Below are positions 36,460-45,954 of a stretch of 64,000 nt of DNA, in pieces. Location: assembly GCF_002946835.1 (NCBI RefSeq), contig NZ_CP026652.1, forward strand, positions 4,526,001 through 4,590,000, written 5' to 3'. Position 1 is the stretch's first letter. Each line of letters starts with the position of its first letter. The translations under genes were made by a program, and so were the position numbers. The notes under the pieces are model-generated. The model was not told the DNA's origin, did no database searches, and saw nothing but the letters and a program-made list of their open reading frames with translations. The stretch is from Streptomyces dengpaensis. GTDB lineage: Bacteria > Actinomycetota > Actinomycetes > Streptomycetales > Streptomycetaceae.

Positions 36460-37554
36460 TCAGCGGCGCCGCGCCTCCGCCATCCGCTGCTCGGCGATCC
36501 GGTCGGCCGCGGCAGCCGGCGGAATGCCGTCCCGCTTCGCACGTGCGAAGATGGCCAGCGTTGTGTCGAAGATCTTCGCGGCCTTCGCCTTGCACCGCTC
36601 GAAGTCGAAGCCGTGCAGCTCGTCGGCGACCTGGATGACACCGCCCGCGTTCACGACGTAGTCGGGGGCGTACAGAATCCCGCGGTCCGCGAGGTCCTTC
36701 TCCACGCCCGGGTGCGCGAGCTGGTTGTTCGCGGCGCCGCACACGATCTTCGCGGTGAGTACCGGCACGGAGTCGTCGTTCAGCGCCCCGCCCAGCGCAC
36801 ACGGCGCGTAGATGTCGAGGCCCTCGGTGCGGATGAGTGCCTCGGTGTCCGCGACGGCCGTGACACCCTCCGGGTGCTCGTCCAGGATCCGCCGAACGGC
36901 GTCCTCCCGTACGTCCGTGATCACGATCTCGGCGCCGTCGTCCAACAGGTGCCGCACCAGTTGGTGACCCACCTTGCCGACACCCGCGATGCCGATCTTG
37001 CGGCCGCGCAGCGTCGGGTCGCCCCACAGGTGCTGGGCGGAGGCCCTCATGCCCTGGAAGACCCCGAAGGCGGTCAGGACGGACGAGTCGCCCGCGCCGC
37101 CGTTCTCCGGCGAGCGGCCCGTCGTCCAGCGGCACTCGCGCGCGACGACATCCATGTCGGAGACGTACGTACCGACGTCACAGGCGGTGACGTACCGGCC
37201 ACCGAGCGAGGCCACGAAGCGGCCGTACGCGAGGAGCAGCGCCTCGGACTTGATCTGTTCCGGGTCGCCGATGATCACGGCCTTGCCGCCGCCGTGGTCG
37301 AGACCGGCCATGGCGTTCTTGTACGACATGCCGCGCGAGAGGTTCAGGGCGTCGGCGACGGCCTCCTCCTCGCTCGCGTACGGGTAGAAGCGCGTACCTC
37401 CGAGGGCAGGGCCCAAGGCGGTGGAGTGGATCGCGATGACGGCCTTGAGGCCGCTGGCACGGTCCTGGCAGAGCACGACTTGCTCATGACCCCCCTGGTC
37501 CGAGTGGAACAGGGTGTGCAGTACATCAGCAGACGCGCCGGTTACGTCGGTCAC
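36460..37554 (-). CDS. vdh: Valine (leucine/phenylalanine-type) dehydrogenase
   Basis: 364 residues from GTG at 37554-37552. Oxidatively deaminates valine and related branched amino acids with NAD+, feeding acyl-CoA precursors in Streptomyces. Catalytic Lys in [37 protein letters not shown], and the NAD Rossmann motif [17 protein letters not shown]-terminal [14 protein letters not shown] is also typical. Single-gene unit with its own terminator. Confidence 0.95.
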   Translation of the reverse strand: MTDVTGASADVLHTLFHSDQGGHEQVVLCQDRASGLKAVIAIHSTALGPALGGTRFYPYASEEEAVADALNLSRGMSYKNAMAGLDHGGGKAVIIGDPEQIKSEALLLAYGRFVASLGGRYVTACDVGTYVSDMDVVARECRWTTGRSPENGGAGDSSVLTAFGVFQGMRASAQHLWGDPTLRGRKIGIAGVGKVGHQLVRHLLDDGAEIVITDVREDAVRRILDEHPEGVTAVADTEALIRTEGLDIYAPCALGGALNDDSVPVLTAKIVCGAANNQLAHPGVEKDLADRGILYAPDYVVNAGGVIQVADELHGFDFERCKAKAAKIFDTTLAIFARAKRDGIPPAAAADRIAEQRMAEARRR

Positions 37555-37776
37555 GGTGGTGACTCCCAGGTAATAAGCGGCGGTTGGGGGCGGGGCCCGT
37601 GCGGGTGGCGGGCTCCGTGGGCATGAGACTAGAGCCTGTGCCCACCCGCCTTGGGTGCAGTGTTCAGGATCACCTACTGGCGGCGTACAACCGTGGTTCG
37701 ATTTGCATAGATTTCTCGTCAGGTTGTGAGCGGTTTTCGCGGGTTTTCCCCGTCACCCACGGGGGAGGGAGCAGGC

Positions 37777-38625
37777 GTGCCCAAGGTGTCCTCGCTGATC
37801 GTTCCGTACGCGTCGTATCTGCGCGTGTACGAACCGCTGGCCGCCTTCCCGGAGCCGGAACGCGGCCACTGGGCCCGCTATGCCCGCCGCGCCGACCGCC
37901 CCTCGTACCAGGACGAACTGCGCCGCTCCCTGGCCGACTTGCTGCCCACCCCGCCGATCCCGGTGCCGGTGCACGAGAGCAGCGACGCGTTCGTCGCGGA
38001 CATCGACGGCGTGCTCTGCGTCTGCCCCTGGCGTACCCGGCTGCGCGGCTGGCAGGCCCTGGGGGAGCTCGCCGAGGAGCTGCCCGCGCCGGTCCTGGAC
38101 GCGGTGCTGCCGCCGTTGGTCCGCCGTCAGGCCGCCCAGGACTACGAGCGCTGGATGGCCCGCAACCCCGACGCCCGCCCGTGGATCCGCACCTCGACCT
38201 GGCAGGTCCCGCTGAACTGGTTCGTTCTCGTCGCCGACGCGGAGCGCGAGTACGAGAAGGGAGCGGGGCCCGGCGGCGCCATGCCGGTGCTGCGCTACAG
38301 GACACCGATGGTGCAGGCGAGGCGGCGCACGGCACGGGCCCTGAAGACGCTTAAGGAGACCCTTGAGGAGGGTCCGCTCATCGACGGTTTGGTGAACGTC
38401 GGGCGTTGGCTGGAGGAATTCCATCCGCGTTCGCTCGTGGAGCTGGACTACGGCGGGCTCGTGCACGTCCTGCCGGCCGGGCATCTCGAGGGCGACCACT
38501 CGGCCGCGGACGTCGCCGAGGGCATCGAGGCGCTGCGCGTCGGAGACGGCGCGGCGGCGGGCGAGGCCTACGCACGGCTGGTGGAGCGGTGGCGGGCTGT
38601 CAGGGACCGGCGCTCGGCGAACTGA
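37777..38625 (+). CDS. Conserved hypothetical protein (upstream of bldC)
   Basis: 282 residues from GTG 37777 behind GGGGGAGGGAGC. No signal peptide or membrane helix. The sequence (VPKVSSLIVPYASYLRVYEP at the start, CVCPWRTRLRGWQALGELAE, TSTWQVPLNWFVLVADAERE) looks like a soluble, globular actinomycete protein. No family motif was recognised; from memory it corresponds to the conserved gene between vdh and bldC in streptomycetes. Function unknown. Confidence 0.8.
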   Translation: MPKVSSLIVPYASYLRVYEPLAAFPEPERGHWARYARRADRPSYQDELRRSLADLLPTPPIPVPVHESSDAFVADIDGVLCVCPWRTRLRGWQALGELAEELPAPVLDAVLPPLVRRQAAQDYERWMARNPDARPWIRTSTWQVPLNWFVLVADAEREYEKGAGPGGAMPVLRYRTPMVQARRRTARALKTLKETLEEGPLIDGLVNVGRWLEEFHPRSLVELDYGGLVHVLPAGHLEGDHSAADVAEGIEALRVGDGAAAGEAYARLVERWRAVRDRRSAN

Positions 38626-38956
38626 GGCGGAGTCGGGCGCGGGATCGGGTGCGGCTCCGGGTGCGGGCTCGGCGGTCCGTTGGGACGCGCGAGGTCCCTG
38701 GGCCCCCTGGGGAGTGTGATCTGCTTCTCTCACTCCTGTGCGTCGAACTCGCGTATGGTCCTCGCACACTGAAGAGCCCTCACTCCAGGACGTAGGTCCC
38801 GATCCGGGCTTTTCGCGTCAAGAGCGTGTCAAGCGTGATGGATAGCACTAACCAGACCCTTGCGTCGCTTGCCCTTCCTCGTGCCAAAATAGGACAACGG
38901 GCCCGGGGGAGGGCTCTCTCCGCCCGCTTATGGGTGGAATCTCAGCATTGCACGCT

Positions 38957-39109
38957 ATGGGGGGTCTGGTGACTCCTGATCGCCCTGTGACTGATCGTCA
39001 CAGTGGCGTGACTGTCCGCTATGGCATGGTCCATCGGCTTCCGTCGCTGATGAACACCTGGGAGGGCAATTCCATCGGTTTGGCCGACGCGGCTGGACGG
39101 ATGGTGTAG
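38957..39109 (+). CDS. Possible 50-residue small protein upstream of bldC
   Basis: ATG 38957 opens MGGLVTPDRPVTDRHSGVTV, continuing RYGMVHRLPSLMNTWEGNSI to TAG at 39107-39109. There is no good ribosome site, and third-position G/C is lower than in nearby genes, so this may be chance or a leader peptide. Apart from it, the 38626-39200 gap shows no gene. Confidence 0.25.
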   Translation: MGGLVTPDRPVTDRHSGVTVRYGMVHRLPSLMNTWEGNSIGLADAAGRMV

Positions 39110-39204
39110 TTGTAGTGCCGAGGACAAGCCGTTCGTCCTATAACCGACTCGACTCGCGTCCGCCATTTCGGGCAACGCGGGTCAAGGTGCAGAATTTAGA
39201 GGAA

Positions 39205-39236
39205 AGAACCGAGAAGGTTCGGTTCTCCCGAGGAGG
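39205..39236 (+). promoter_or_regulatory. Hairpin and ribosome site in the bldC leader
   Basis: AGAACCGA (39205-39212) pairs with TCGGTTCT (39219-39226), and an alternative stem GAACC/GGTTC (39206-39210, 39216-39220) overlaps it. The strong Shine-Dalgarno AGGAGG (39231-39236) starts five bases after the hairpin, so folding could affect bldC translation; it could equally be a protein-binding dyad. Confidence 0.5.
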
Positions 39237-39242
39237 CCGCTC

Positions 39243-39449
39243 ATGACCGCTCGCACCCCTGATGCCGAGCCGCTGCTGACCCCGGCTGAGGTCGCCACGA
39301 TGTTCCGCGTCGACCCCAAGACGGTCACGCGGTGGGCGAAGGCCGGCAAGCTTACGTCCATCCGCACGCTCGGCGGGCACCGCCGCTACCGTGAGGCTGA
39401 GGTCCGCGCACTGCTCGCGGGTATCCCGCAGCAGCGCAGCGAGGCCTAA
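39243..39449 (+). CDS. bldC: Developmental regulator BldC (MerR-like DNA-binding protein)
   Basis: 68 residues. A single winged-helix domain of the MerR type without the dimerising coiled coil: LLTPAEVATMFRVDPKTVTR, then WAKAGKLTSIRTLGGHRRYR. BldC controls the onset of sporulation in Streptomyces by binding cooperatively, head-to-tail, to direct repeats in many promoters. The sequence is essentially the known BldC. Strong ribosome site; terminator at 39586. Confidence 0.97.
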   Translation: MTARTPDAEPLLTPAEVATMFRVDPKTVTRWAKAGKLTSIRTLGGHRRYREAEVRALLAGIPQQRSEA

Positions 39450-39585
39450 ATAACCGCATAATCGGGCAATTCGGCAAGTCCCCCATTCCGCCGAGGCGTC
39501 CGCATCACAGCTCCAAGCGACGCGGGTTCTGCCCCAACAGGATCCACGCCCAAGCCTCTTTGGTTCATCCCCAGGGTGCGTCGTC

Positions 39586-39623
39586 AATCGCGCTGGACTC
39601 CGCCGGGTCCAGCGCGATTTTTT
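39586..39623 (+). terminator. Intrinsic terminator after bldC
   Basis: 13-bp stem (39586-39598 with 39607-39619), 8-nt loop, followed by a run of T. The remaining gap to 39933 holds no gene that can be supported; a relatively AT-rich stretch lies at about 39795-39900. Confidence 0.9.
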
Positions 39624-39933
39624 GTGCCCTCGTGACGCTCCGGGCCTGCCGTCGTGCTGCCCCAGGACTGCACCCGTGTTGCCCCGGGCGTGCTCCGGGT
39701 CTGCCCCGTTCCCGTCCTGACGCCGCGTCTGTGAGCGGCCTTGTTGGAGTCTGGGGAGGGGTGTCGGATCTCCTGTGGGCACCCCCGTCGAGGGCGTGCA
39801 ATTGCACATATTAAATTGAGCAGTTGTAGGCAGGGGGTAAGTTCCGCGGTTCTGAAAACCTATGCGGTGACTCCCGTCACATGTGACAGTGCTTGTTGCC
39901 TGAGGGGCTTCTGCGATAACGGAGTTGGGGCCG

Positions 39934-40197
39934 TCATGCCGTGGAGGGACTCTCGTCCTCGGCGACCGTTGCGACGCTCGCGGCGGTCGTGATGCCCTCG
40001 GCGGCCGTGACGCTCACGACGGACTCGGCCGTCGCCACGCTCTCGGCGTCCTGCTCGTCGCGCGGAGCGGGCTCCATGGCCAGCCGCAGGAGCTGATGGC
40101 AGATCGGACAGTGCCGCGTCAGATGGCGGTACCCCGAGGCGGCCGACAGGTGGGCGCGGAGCAGAGCTCGCGTCTCGTGCCTAGCGGACGCCGCCAT
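39934..40197 (-). CDS. Small DUF6274-like protein
   Basis: 87 residues from ATG at 40197-40195, chosen because GGAGG lies five bases upstream. Sequence MAASARHETRALLRAHLSAA, then SGYRHLTRHCPICHQLLRLA with a C-x-x-C pair that could bind zinc, then an Ala/Val/Glu/Thr-rich low-complexity tail. The family name is from memory; function unknown. Confidence 0.75.
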   Translation of the reverse strand: MAASARHETRALLRAHLSAASGYRHLTRHCPICHQLLRLAMEPAPRDEQDAESVATAESVVSVTAAEGITTAASVATVAEDESPSTA

Positions 40198-40362
40198 ACG
40201 CACCTCCAGGGGGTCGAGAGCCCTGGTTTCTGGTTACCGGCGGAATGCGGCGGCGTCAAGACAAGACGCGGGGGCGTCCCCGAGCGAGCCGCCGGTGGCC
40301 GCCGGACGGGGCCGAAGGCACGCCCGGCCGCACCCTCCGGGCACCCTCAATGGCCGTACGCA

Positions 40363-40392
40363 AAAGGCCCGGAGCCGAAGCTCCGGGCCTTT
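40363..40392 (-). terminator. Terminator after tRNA-Asp copy 1
   Basis: Perfect 12-bp stem AAAGGCCCGGAG (40363-40374) with 40381-40392, loop CCGAAG. Confidence 0.85.
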
Positions 40393-40400
40393 GATGAAAG

Positions 40401-40475
40401 CGGTCCTGACGGGATTTGAACCCGCGGCCTCCACCTTGACAGGGTGGCGAGCACTCCAAACTGCTCCACAGGACC
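40401..40475 (-). tRNA. tRNA-Asp (anticodon GTC), copy 1
   Basis: 75 nt; acceptor GGTCCTG/CAGGACC, G discriminator, anticodon loop CTGTCAAGG region with GTC. Identical to 45770-45844. Confidence 0.94.
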
Positions 40476-40570
40476 AGGTTTCGCAGCCACTATTCGTGCG
40501 CTGTGCTGCGAGAAGAGACTGTACAGGAGGGGGGAGCCCCGGGTCGAACTCACTCACCGTACGGATCCGG

Positions 40571-43500
40571 TTACGGGGCCGCCGCGTCGATCGCCTTCAC
40601 GATGCGCTTGTCGGAGACCGGGTACGCCGTGCCGAGCGCGTGAGCGAAATAGCTGACCCGGAGCTCCTCGATCATCCAGCGGATGTCCAGGACCGACGAA
40701 GGGATCGGCCGGCCCTGCGGCAGCTGCTCCAGGAGCCACGCGTACTCGTCCTGCATCTCGTGGACCTTCTCCATGCGGGTGGTGTCCCGCTGGACGCCGG
40801 TCGGCATCTGCTGGAGCCGGCGGTCCGCGGCGACCAGATAGCGCATCAGGTCCGGCAGCCGCCGCAGGCCCGTCTTCGTCACGAAGCCGGGCTTCACGAG
40901 CCCGTCCAGCTGCGCCCGTACGTCCGCGAGGTTCGCGAGCAGCACAGGGCTCCGTACGCCCTTCAGGCGGCGCTCACAGGCCTGCCAGGCGGCCAGGACC
41001 TGCTGCACCTGCCCCACCGTACGAACCGTCGTGTCGACGATCTCGGCGCGCACCTTGTCGTACAGCTTCCGGTACGACTCCTCGTCCCACGCCGGGCCCC
41101 CGAAGTCCCCGATCAGCTTGTCCGCGGCGGCCATCGCGCAGTCGTCGAAGAGCGCCTGGATCGAGCCGTGCGGGTTCGCGGACAGGGCGAGCTTCTGAGC
41201 GTTCGTCAGCTTGTCCGAGGCGAACTTGCCCGGATTCACCGGGATGTTGCGCAGGATCAGCCGCCGCGTGCCCTTCCACATGGCCTGCGCCTGCTCGGCC
41301 TCCGTGTCGAAGAGCCGCACGGAGACGGTGTCGCCGTCGTCGACCAGCGCCGGGTACGCCTTCACCGGCTGGCCCGCCCGGCGTGTCTCGAAGACGCGCG
41401 TCAGCGAGCCGATCGTCCAGTCCGTGAGGCCCGTACGCTCCAGGGACTCGCCGCCCTGGCGCTCCGCCGTCGCCGCCGCGGCCTGGGAGAGCGCCTGGCG
41501 CGCCTTCGGCTTCAGGCGGAGCTTCAGCGCCTCCAGGTCCTTGTCCTCGGCGAGCTTGCGGCGCCGCTCGTCGACGATCCGGAAGGTGATCTTCAGGTGA
41601 TCGGGGACCCGGGACCAGTCGAAGTCGTCGGCCGTGAGCGGCACACCGACCATGCGCTTCAGCTCGCGCGCCATGGTCACGGTGAGGGGCTCCTGCAACG
41701 GCACTGCCCGCTCCAGGAACTTCTGGGCGAAGTTCGGGGCAGGGACGTAATTCCGCCGGATCGGCTTCGGGAGCGAGCGGATCAGTTCCGTAACGACCTC
41801 TTCCCGCAGACCCGGGATCTGCCAGTCGAAGCCCTCGTCCGTGACCTGGTTGAGGACCTGGAGCGGGATGTGGACGGTGACGCCGTCGGCGTCCGCGCCC
41901 GGCTCGAACTGGTAGGTGACGGGGAACTTGAGCCTCCCCTGGCGCCAGGAGTCCGGGTAGTCGTCCTTGGTGACCGCGCCCGCCTTCTCGTTGATGAGCA
42001 TGGAGCGCTCGAAGTCGAGGAGCTCGGGCTCGTCATGGCGCTTGCGCTTCCACCAGGAGTCGAAGTGCGCGCCGGACACGACATGTTCGGGCACCCGCTG
42101 GTCGTAGAAGTCGAAGAGCGTCTCGTCGTCGACCAGGATGTCCCGGCGCCGGGCGCGGTGCTCCAGCTCCTCGACCTCGGTGAGGAGTTTGCGGTTGTCG
42201 GCGAAGAACTTGTGGTGCGTACGCCAGTCGCCCTCGACGAGCGCGTTGCGGATGAACAGCTCGCGGGAGACCTCCGGGTCGATCCGCCCGTAGTTCACCT
42301 TGCGCTGCGCGACGATCGGTACGCCGTACAGCGTGACCTTCTCGTACGCCATCACCGCGGCCTGGTCCTTCTCCCAGTGCGGTTCGCTGTACGTGCGCTT
42401 CAGCAGATGCTCCGCCAGGGGCTCGACCCACTCGGGCTCGATCTTGGCATTGACGCGCGCCCACAGCCGTGAGGTCTCGACGAGCTCCGCGGACATGACG
42501 AACCGCGGCGGCTTCTTGAAGAGCGCCGAACCCGGGAAGATCGCGAACTTGGCGTTGCGCGCGCCCAGGTACTCGTTCTTCCCTGTGTTCTTCCCACCCT
42601 CCCCCCCGGCGTTCTTCACGTCCTTCATGCCGACGTGCGAGAGCAGACCGGCGAGGAGGGACACGTGAATGCTCTGGTCGGGCGCGTCCTCCTCGTTGAG
42701 GTGGATTCCCATCTGCTTGGCGACGGTCCGCAGCTGGCTGTAGATGTCCTGCCACTCACGGATCCGCAGGAAGTTCAGATACTCCTGCTTGCACATACGG
42801 CGGAACGCGGACGAGCCCCGCTCCTTCTGCTGCTCGCGGACGTACCGCCACAGGTTCAGGAAGGCGAGGAAATCGCTCGTCTCGTCCTTGAAACGGGCGT
42901 GCTGCTGGTCCGCCTGCGCCTGCTTGTCGGACGGGCGCTCGCGCGGGTCCTGGATGGACAGCGCGGCCGCGATCACCATGACCTCGCGTACGCAGCCGTT
43001 CTTGTCGGCCTCCAGGACCATACGGGCGAGGCGGGGGTCGACGGGCAGCTGGGCGAGCTTGCGGCCGGTCTCCGTGAGCCGCTTGCGTACGTCCTTCTGG
43101 GCCGGGTCCAACGCGCCCAGTTCCTGGAGGAGCTGGACACCGTCGCGGATGTTGCGGTGGTCCGGCGGATCGATGAACGGGAACTTCTCGATGTCGCCGA
43201 GGCCGGCCGCGGTCATCTGGAGGATGACGGACGCCAGGTTCGTACGGAGGATCTCGGCGTCCGTGAACTCGGGACGCGCGAGGAAGTCGTCCTCGCTGTA
43301 CAGCCGGATGCAGATACCGTCGCTCGTACGGCCGCAGCGGCCCTTGCGCTGGTTGGCGCTGGCCTGCGAGACGGGCTCGATGGGCAGGCGCTGCACCTTG
43401 GTGCGGTGGCTGTACCGGGAGATACGGGCGGTGCCCGGGTCGATGACGTACTTGATGCCCGGGACGGTGAGCGAGGTCTCGGCGACGTTGGTCGCCAGAA

Positions 43501-44563
43501 CGATCCTGCGTCCGGTGTGCGGCTGGAAGACGCGGTGCTGCTCGGCGTGCGAGAGCCGGGCGTACAGCGGCAGGACCTCGATGCCCTGCCCATGAGCACC
43601 TCCGGCGCGGGGATAGTTCTTCTTCGTCAGTGCGTCGGCGGTGTCGCGGATCTCGCGCTCGCCGGAGAGGAAGACGAGGATGTCGCCCTTGCCCTCGCCC
43701 TGCAGCTCCTCGACGGCATCGCAGATCGCGGTGATCTGGTCGCGGTCGGCGTCGTCACCGTCCTCTTCGAGGAGCGGCCGGTAACGCACCTCCACCGGGT
43801 ACGTCCGCCCGCTGACCTCGACGATCGGCGCGTCGCCGAAATGCCGGGAGAACCGCTCGGGGTCGATGGTCGCGGAGGTGATCACGACCTTGAGGTCGGG
43901 CCGCTTGGGCAGCAGCTGAGCGAGATACCCGAGCAGGAAGTCGATGTTCAGGGACCGCTCGTGGGCCTCGTCGATGATGATCGTGTCGTACGCGCGCAGC
44001 TCGCGGTCCGTCTGGATCTCGGCGAGCAGGATGCCGTCCGTCATGAGCTTGACGAAGGTGGCGTCGGGATTCACCTGGTCGGTGAACCGCACCTTCCAGC
44101 CGACGGCCTCGCCCAGCGGCGTGTCCATCTCCTCCGCCACGCGCTCGGCGACCGTACGGGCCGCGATACGGCGGGGCTGGGTGTGCCCGATCATGCCGCG
44201 GACGCCGCGCCCGAGCTCCAGACAGATCTTGGGGATCTGGGTGGTCTTACCGGACCCGGTCTCACCCGCGACGATGACGACCTGGTGATCGCGGATGGCT
44301 GCCGCGATCTCGTCCTTCTTCTGGCTGACCGGAAGCTGCTCGGGATACGTGACGGCGGGCACGCGGTCACGACGCTCGGCCATCCGGCCCTCGACCTTGG
44401 CGACCTCCGCCTCGATCTCGGCGAGCACGGCGGACCGGGCCTCGGGCTTGCGGATCTTGCGCGCGCCCTCGAGCCTGCGCCCGAGCCGGTGCGCGTCGCG
44501 CAGGGACAGCTCGGCCAGACGGGGGGCGAGATCGCCGAGGGCGGGGGCAGGATGCGTAGACAT
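40571..44563 (-). CDS. hrpA: ATP-dependent RNA helicase HrpA (DEAH box)
   Basis: 1330 residues, normal for HrpA. Order of motifs: Walker A VAGETGSGKTTQIPKICLEL near residue 97, TQPRRIAA, DEAH in IIIDEAHERSLNIDFLLGYL, SATIDPERF, and motif VI QRKGRCGRTSDGICIRLY, followed by the HA2/OB-fold region and the long HrpA C-terminal domain (DUF3418; WPDMGGLARLYDK-like counterpart here). Unwinds RNA; roles in mRNA processing, stalled-ribosome rescue and drug response are known in other bacteria. Single gene on the minus strand. Confidence 0.95.
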   Translation of the reverse strand: MSTHPAPALGDLAPRLAELSLRDAHRLGRRLEGARKIRKPEARSAVLAEIEAEVAKVEGRMAERRDRVPAVTYPEQLPVSQKKDEIAAAIRDHQVVIVAGETGSGKTTQIPKICLELGRGVRGMIGHTQPRRIAARTVAERVAEEMDTPLGEAVGWKVRFTDQVNPDATFVKLMTDGILLAEIQTDRELRAYDTIIIDEAHERSLNIDFLLGYLAQLLPKRPDLKVVITSATIDPERFSRHFGDAPIVEVSGRTYPVEVRYRPLLEEDGDDADRDQITAICDAVEELQGEGKGDILVFLSGEREIRDTADALTKKNYPRAGGAHGQGIEVLPLYARLSHAEQHRVFQPHTGRRIVLATNVAETSLTVPGIKYVIDPGTARISRYSHRTKVQRLPIEPVSQASANQRKGRCGRTSDGICIRLYSEDDFLARPEFTDAEILRTNLASVILQMTAAGLGDIEKFPFIDPPDHRNIRDGVQLLQELGALDPAQKDVRKRLTETGRKLAQLPVDPRLARMVLEADKNGCVREVMVIAAALSIQDPRERPSDKQAQADQQHARFKDETSDFLAFLNLWRYVREQQKERGSSAFRRMCKQEYLNFLRIREWQDIYSQLRTVAKQMGIHLNEEDAPDQSIHVSLLAGLLSHVGMKDVKNAGGEGGKNTGKNEYLGARNAKFAIFPGSALFKKPPRFVMSAELVETSRLWARVNAKIEPEWVEPLAEHLLKRTYSEPHWEKDQAAVMAYEKVTLYGVPIVAQRKVNYGRIDPEVSRELFIRNALVEGDWRTHHKFFADNRKLLTEVEELEHRARRRDILVDDETLFDFYDQRVPEHVVSGAHFDSWWKRKRHDEPELLDFERSMLINEKAGAVTKDDYPDSWRQGRLKFPVTYQFEPGADADGVTVHIPLQVLNQVTDEGFDWQIPGLREEVVTELIRSLPKPIRRNYVPAPNFAQKFLERAVPLQEPLTVTMARELKRMVGVPLTADDFDWSRVPDHLKITFRIVDERRRKLAEDKDLEALKLRLKPKARQALSQAAAATAERQGGESLERTGLTDWTIGSLTRVFETRRAGQPVKAYPALVDDGDTVSVRLFDTEAEQAQAMWKGTRRLILRNIPVNPGKFASDKLTNAQKLALSANPHGSIQALFDDCAMAAADKLIGDFGGPAWDEESYRKLYDKVRAEIVDTTVRTVGQVQQVLAAWQACERRLKGVRSPVLLANLADVRAQLDGLVKPGFVTKTGLRRLPDLMRYLVAADRRLQQMPTGVQRDTTRMEKVHEMQDEYAWLLEQLPQGRPIPSSVLDIRWMIEELRVSYFAHALGTAYPVSDKRIVKAIDAAAP

Positions 44564-44638
44564 ACGCGGTCCAGGATCTCACCTCGACGAAATGACTGGC
44601 GAACCCTTTTGTGCCCGACGGTGTGCCCAACGGCTTGG

Positions 44639-44706
44639 CTAGGCCCTGTCGTCAGACTCCCGTCGTCCGCCCGCGGGGCAGACGTGAGTTTGACGACAGG
44701 GCCTAG
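44639..44706. mobile_element. Mini MITE-like inverted-repeat element
   Basis: TAGGCCCTGTCGTCAGACTC at the left end and, on the opposite strand, TAGGCCCTGTCGTCAAACTC at the right end match at 19 of 20 positions. Total about 66 bp with CTAG at both borders, as for the larger element at 30573. No coding capacity; it could fold as a single long hairpin between hrpA and the ATP-grasp gene. Confidence 0.75.
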
Positions 44707-44736
44707 GGTAGCGGGCCCCGACCCAGGAGATGCACC

Positions 44737-45573
44737 GTGCCCGGCCGCCCCAGCGTTCTGTTCGTGACCGATCTCGCCTACCAGGCCCGGGGGCGGCGCT
44801 ACTGCGACGAGGACATCTTCCTGTCGTCGCGGCTGCGGAACGCCTTCGGCATCGCCTTGTGCCACCCGCTGGAGGCCGCCGCTCTGATGGATGCCTTCGA
44901 CGCGGTCGTGGTCCGCAACAGCGGGCCCGTACTGCACTACCAGGAGGAGTACGACGCCTTCCGGAACCAGGCGGCAGCGCGCGGCACCCGTGTCTACAAC
45001 CCGCTGTCCGGCCGGGCCGACATGGCCGGCAAGCAGTACCTGCTGGACCTGACAGCGGCCGGATACCCGGTCATCCCCACCGTCGACCGGCCCCAGGACC
45101 TCGGTTCACTTCCCGAGACCGACCAGTACGTGGTCAAGCCGAAGGCGGGGGCGGACTCCATCGGTCTCGACTTCGTCTCCCGGGACCAAGTGGGTGCCCT
45201 CGCCCATGGCGACACTCTGGTCCAGCCGCGCATCGACTTCCGTTACGAGGTGTCGTTCTACTACGTCGACGACGTCTTCCAGTACGCCCTCCACGCCCCC
45301 GACCCCGACCGGCGCTGGGTCCTCGAGCCCTACCGGCCCGCCGAAGCCGACCTCGCCTTCGCCCGCCGCTTCATCGACTGGAACACCCTCGATCACGGCA
45401 TACAGCGCGTGGATGCCTGCCGCACCCAGGAGGGCGACCTGCTCCTGGTCGAGCTGGAAGACCTCAACCCCTACCTGTCCCTGGACCATGTCGACGACGC
45501 GACCCGTGACACCTTCGTCACCAGCATGACGACGTCCCTCTGCCGGTTCCTGGGCATCTCACCCCGCACCTGA
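44737..45573 (+). CDS. Stand-alone ATP-grasp-like protein
   Basis: 278 residues from GTG 44737. N-terminal pre-ATP-grasp Rossmann-like part (SVLFVTDLAYQARGRRYCDE; FDAVVVRNSGPVL), then ATP-grasp features: YVVKPKAGADSIGLDFV with the ATP-binding Lys, LVQPRIDFRYEVSFYYV, and DLLLVELEDLNPYLSLD with the acidic metal ligands. ATP-grasp enzymes form acylphosphates to join a carboxylate to an amine or thiol. No peptide-precursor or methyltransferase gene is adjacent, so substrate is unknown. Terminator follows. Confidence 0.75.
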   Translation: MPGRPSVLFVTDLAYQARGRRYCDEDIFLSSRLRNAFGIALCHPLEAAALMDAFDAVVVRNSGPVLHYQEEYDAFRNQAAARGTRVYNPLSGRADMAGKQYLLDLTAAGYPVIPTVDRPQDLGSLPETDQYVVKPKAGADSIGLDFVSRDQVGALAHGDTLVQPRIDFRYEVSFYYVDDVFQYALHAPDPDRRWVLEPYRPAEADLAFARRFIDWNTLDHGIQRVDACRTQEGDLLLVELEDLNPYLSLDHVDDATRDTFVTSMTTSLCRFLGISPRT

Positions 45574-45618
45574 ACCGGCACTCCCCGTGGCGTGCCGGCT
45601 GGGGTGGCCGACATGAGA

Positions 45619-45650
45619 ACAGCCCCGCCGAAAATCTTCGGCGGGGCTGT
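45619..45650. terminator. Bidirectional terminator between the ATP-grasp gene and the tRNA cluster
   Basis: Perfect 14-bp stem (45619-45632 with 45637-45650), loop AATC, then TTG. Confidence 0.9.
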
Positions 45651-45671
45651 TTGCCCTAGTGAGGGCGGTTG

Positions 45672-45745
45672 TGGCTGGGGCCGGGGTCGAACCGGCGACC
45701 TATCGCTTTTCAGGCGATCGCTCGTACCAACTGAGCTACCCAGCC
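45672..45745 (-). tRNA. tRNA-Phe (anticodon GAA)
   Basis: 74 nt; acceptor GGCTGGG with wobble-tolerant CCCAGCC, anticodon loop CCTGAAAAG, T-loop GTTCGACCC. Third gene of a leftward Glu-Asp-Phe cluster. Confidence 0.95.
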
Positions 45746-45769
45746 ACGAGATTTCCGGGGAAACCTCAG

Positions 45770-45844
45770 CGGTCCTGACGGGATTTGAACCCGCGGCCTC
45801 CACCTTGACAGGGTGGCGAGCACTCCAAACTGCTCCACAGGACC
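45770..45844 (-). tRNA. tRNA-Asp (anticodon GTC), copy 2
   Basis: 75 nt, identical to the tRNA at 40401-40475. Middle gene of the Glu-Asp-Phe cluster. Confidence 0.94.
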
Positions 45845-45881
45845 AAGCGTTGTGTACGACAGTGTCGCACACGGTCTTGCG

Positions 45882-45954
45882 TGCCCCCAACGGGATTCGA
45901 ACCCGTGCTACCGCCTTGAAAGGGCGGCGTCCTAGGCCGCTAGACGATGAGGGC
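45882..45954 (-). tRNA. tRNA-Glu (anticodon TTC)
   Basis: 73 nt; acceptor GCCCTCA/TGGGGGC, anticodon loop CCTTTCAAG, T-loop GTTCGAATC. First gene of the leftward cluster. Confidence 0.95.

Noticed and set aside
40295..44767. Two long plus-strand frames opposite hrpA
   Set aside because: Shadows of the minus-strand helicase gene; no motif or ribosome site, and they run through the tRNA-Asp.
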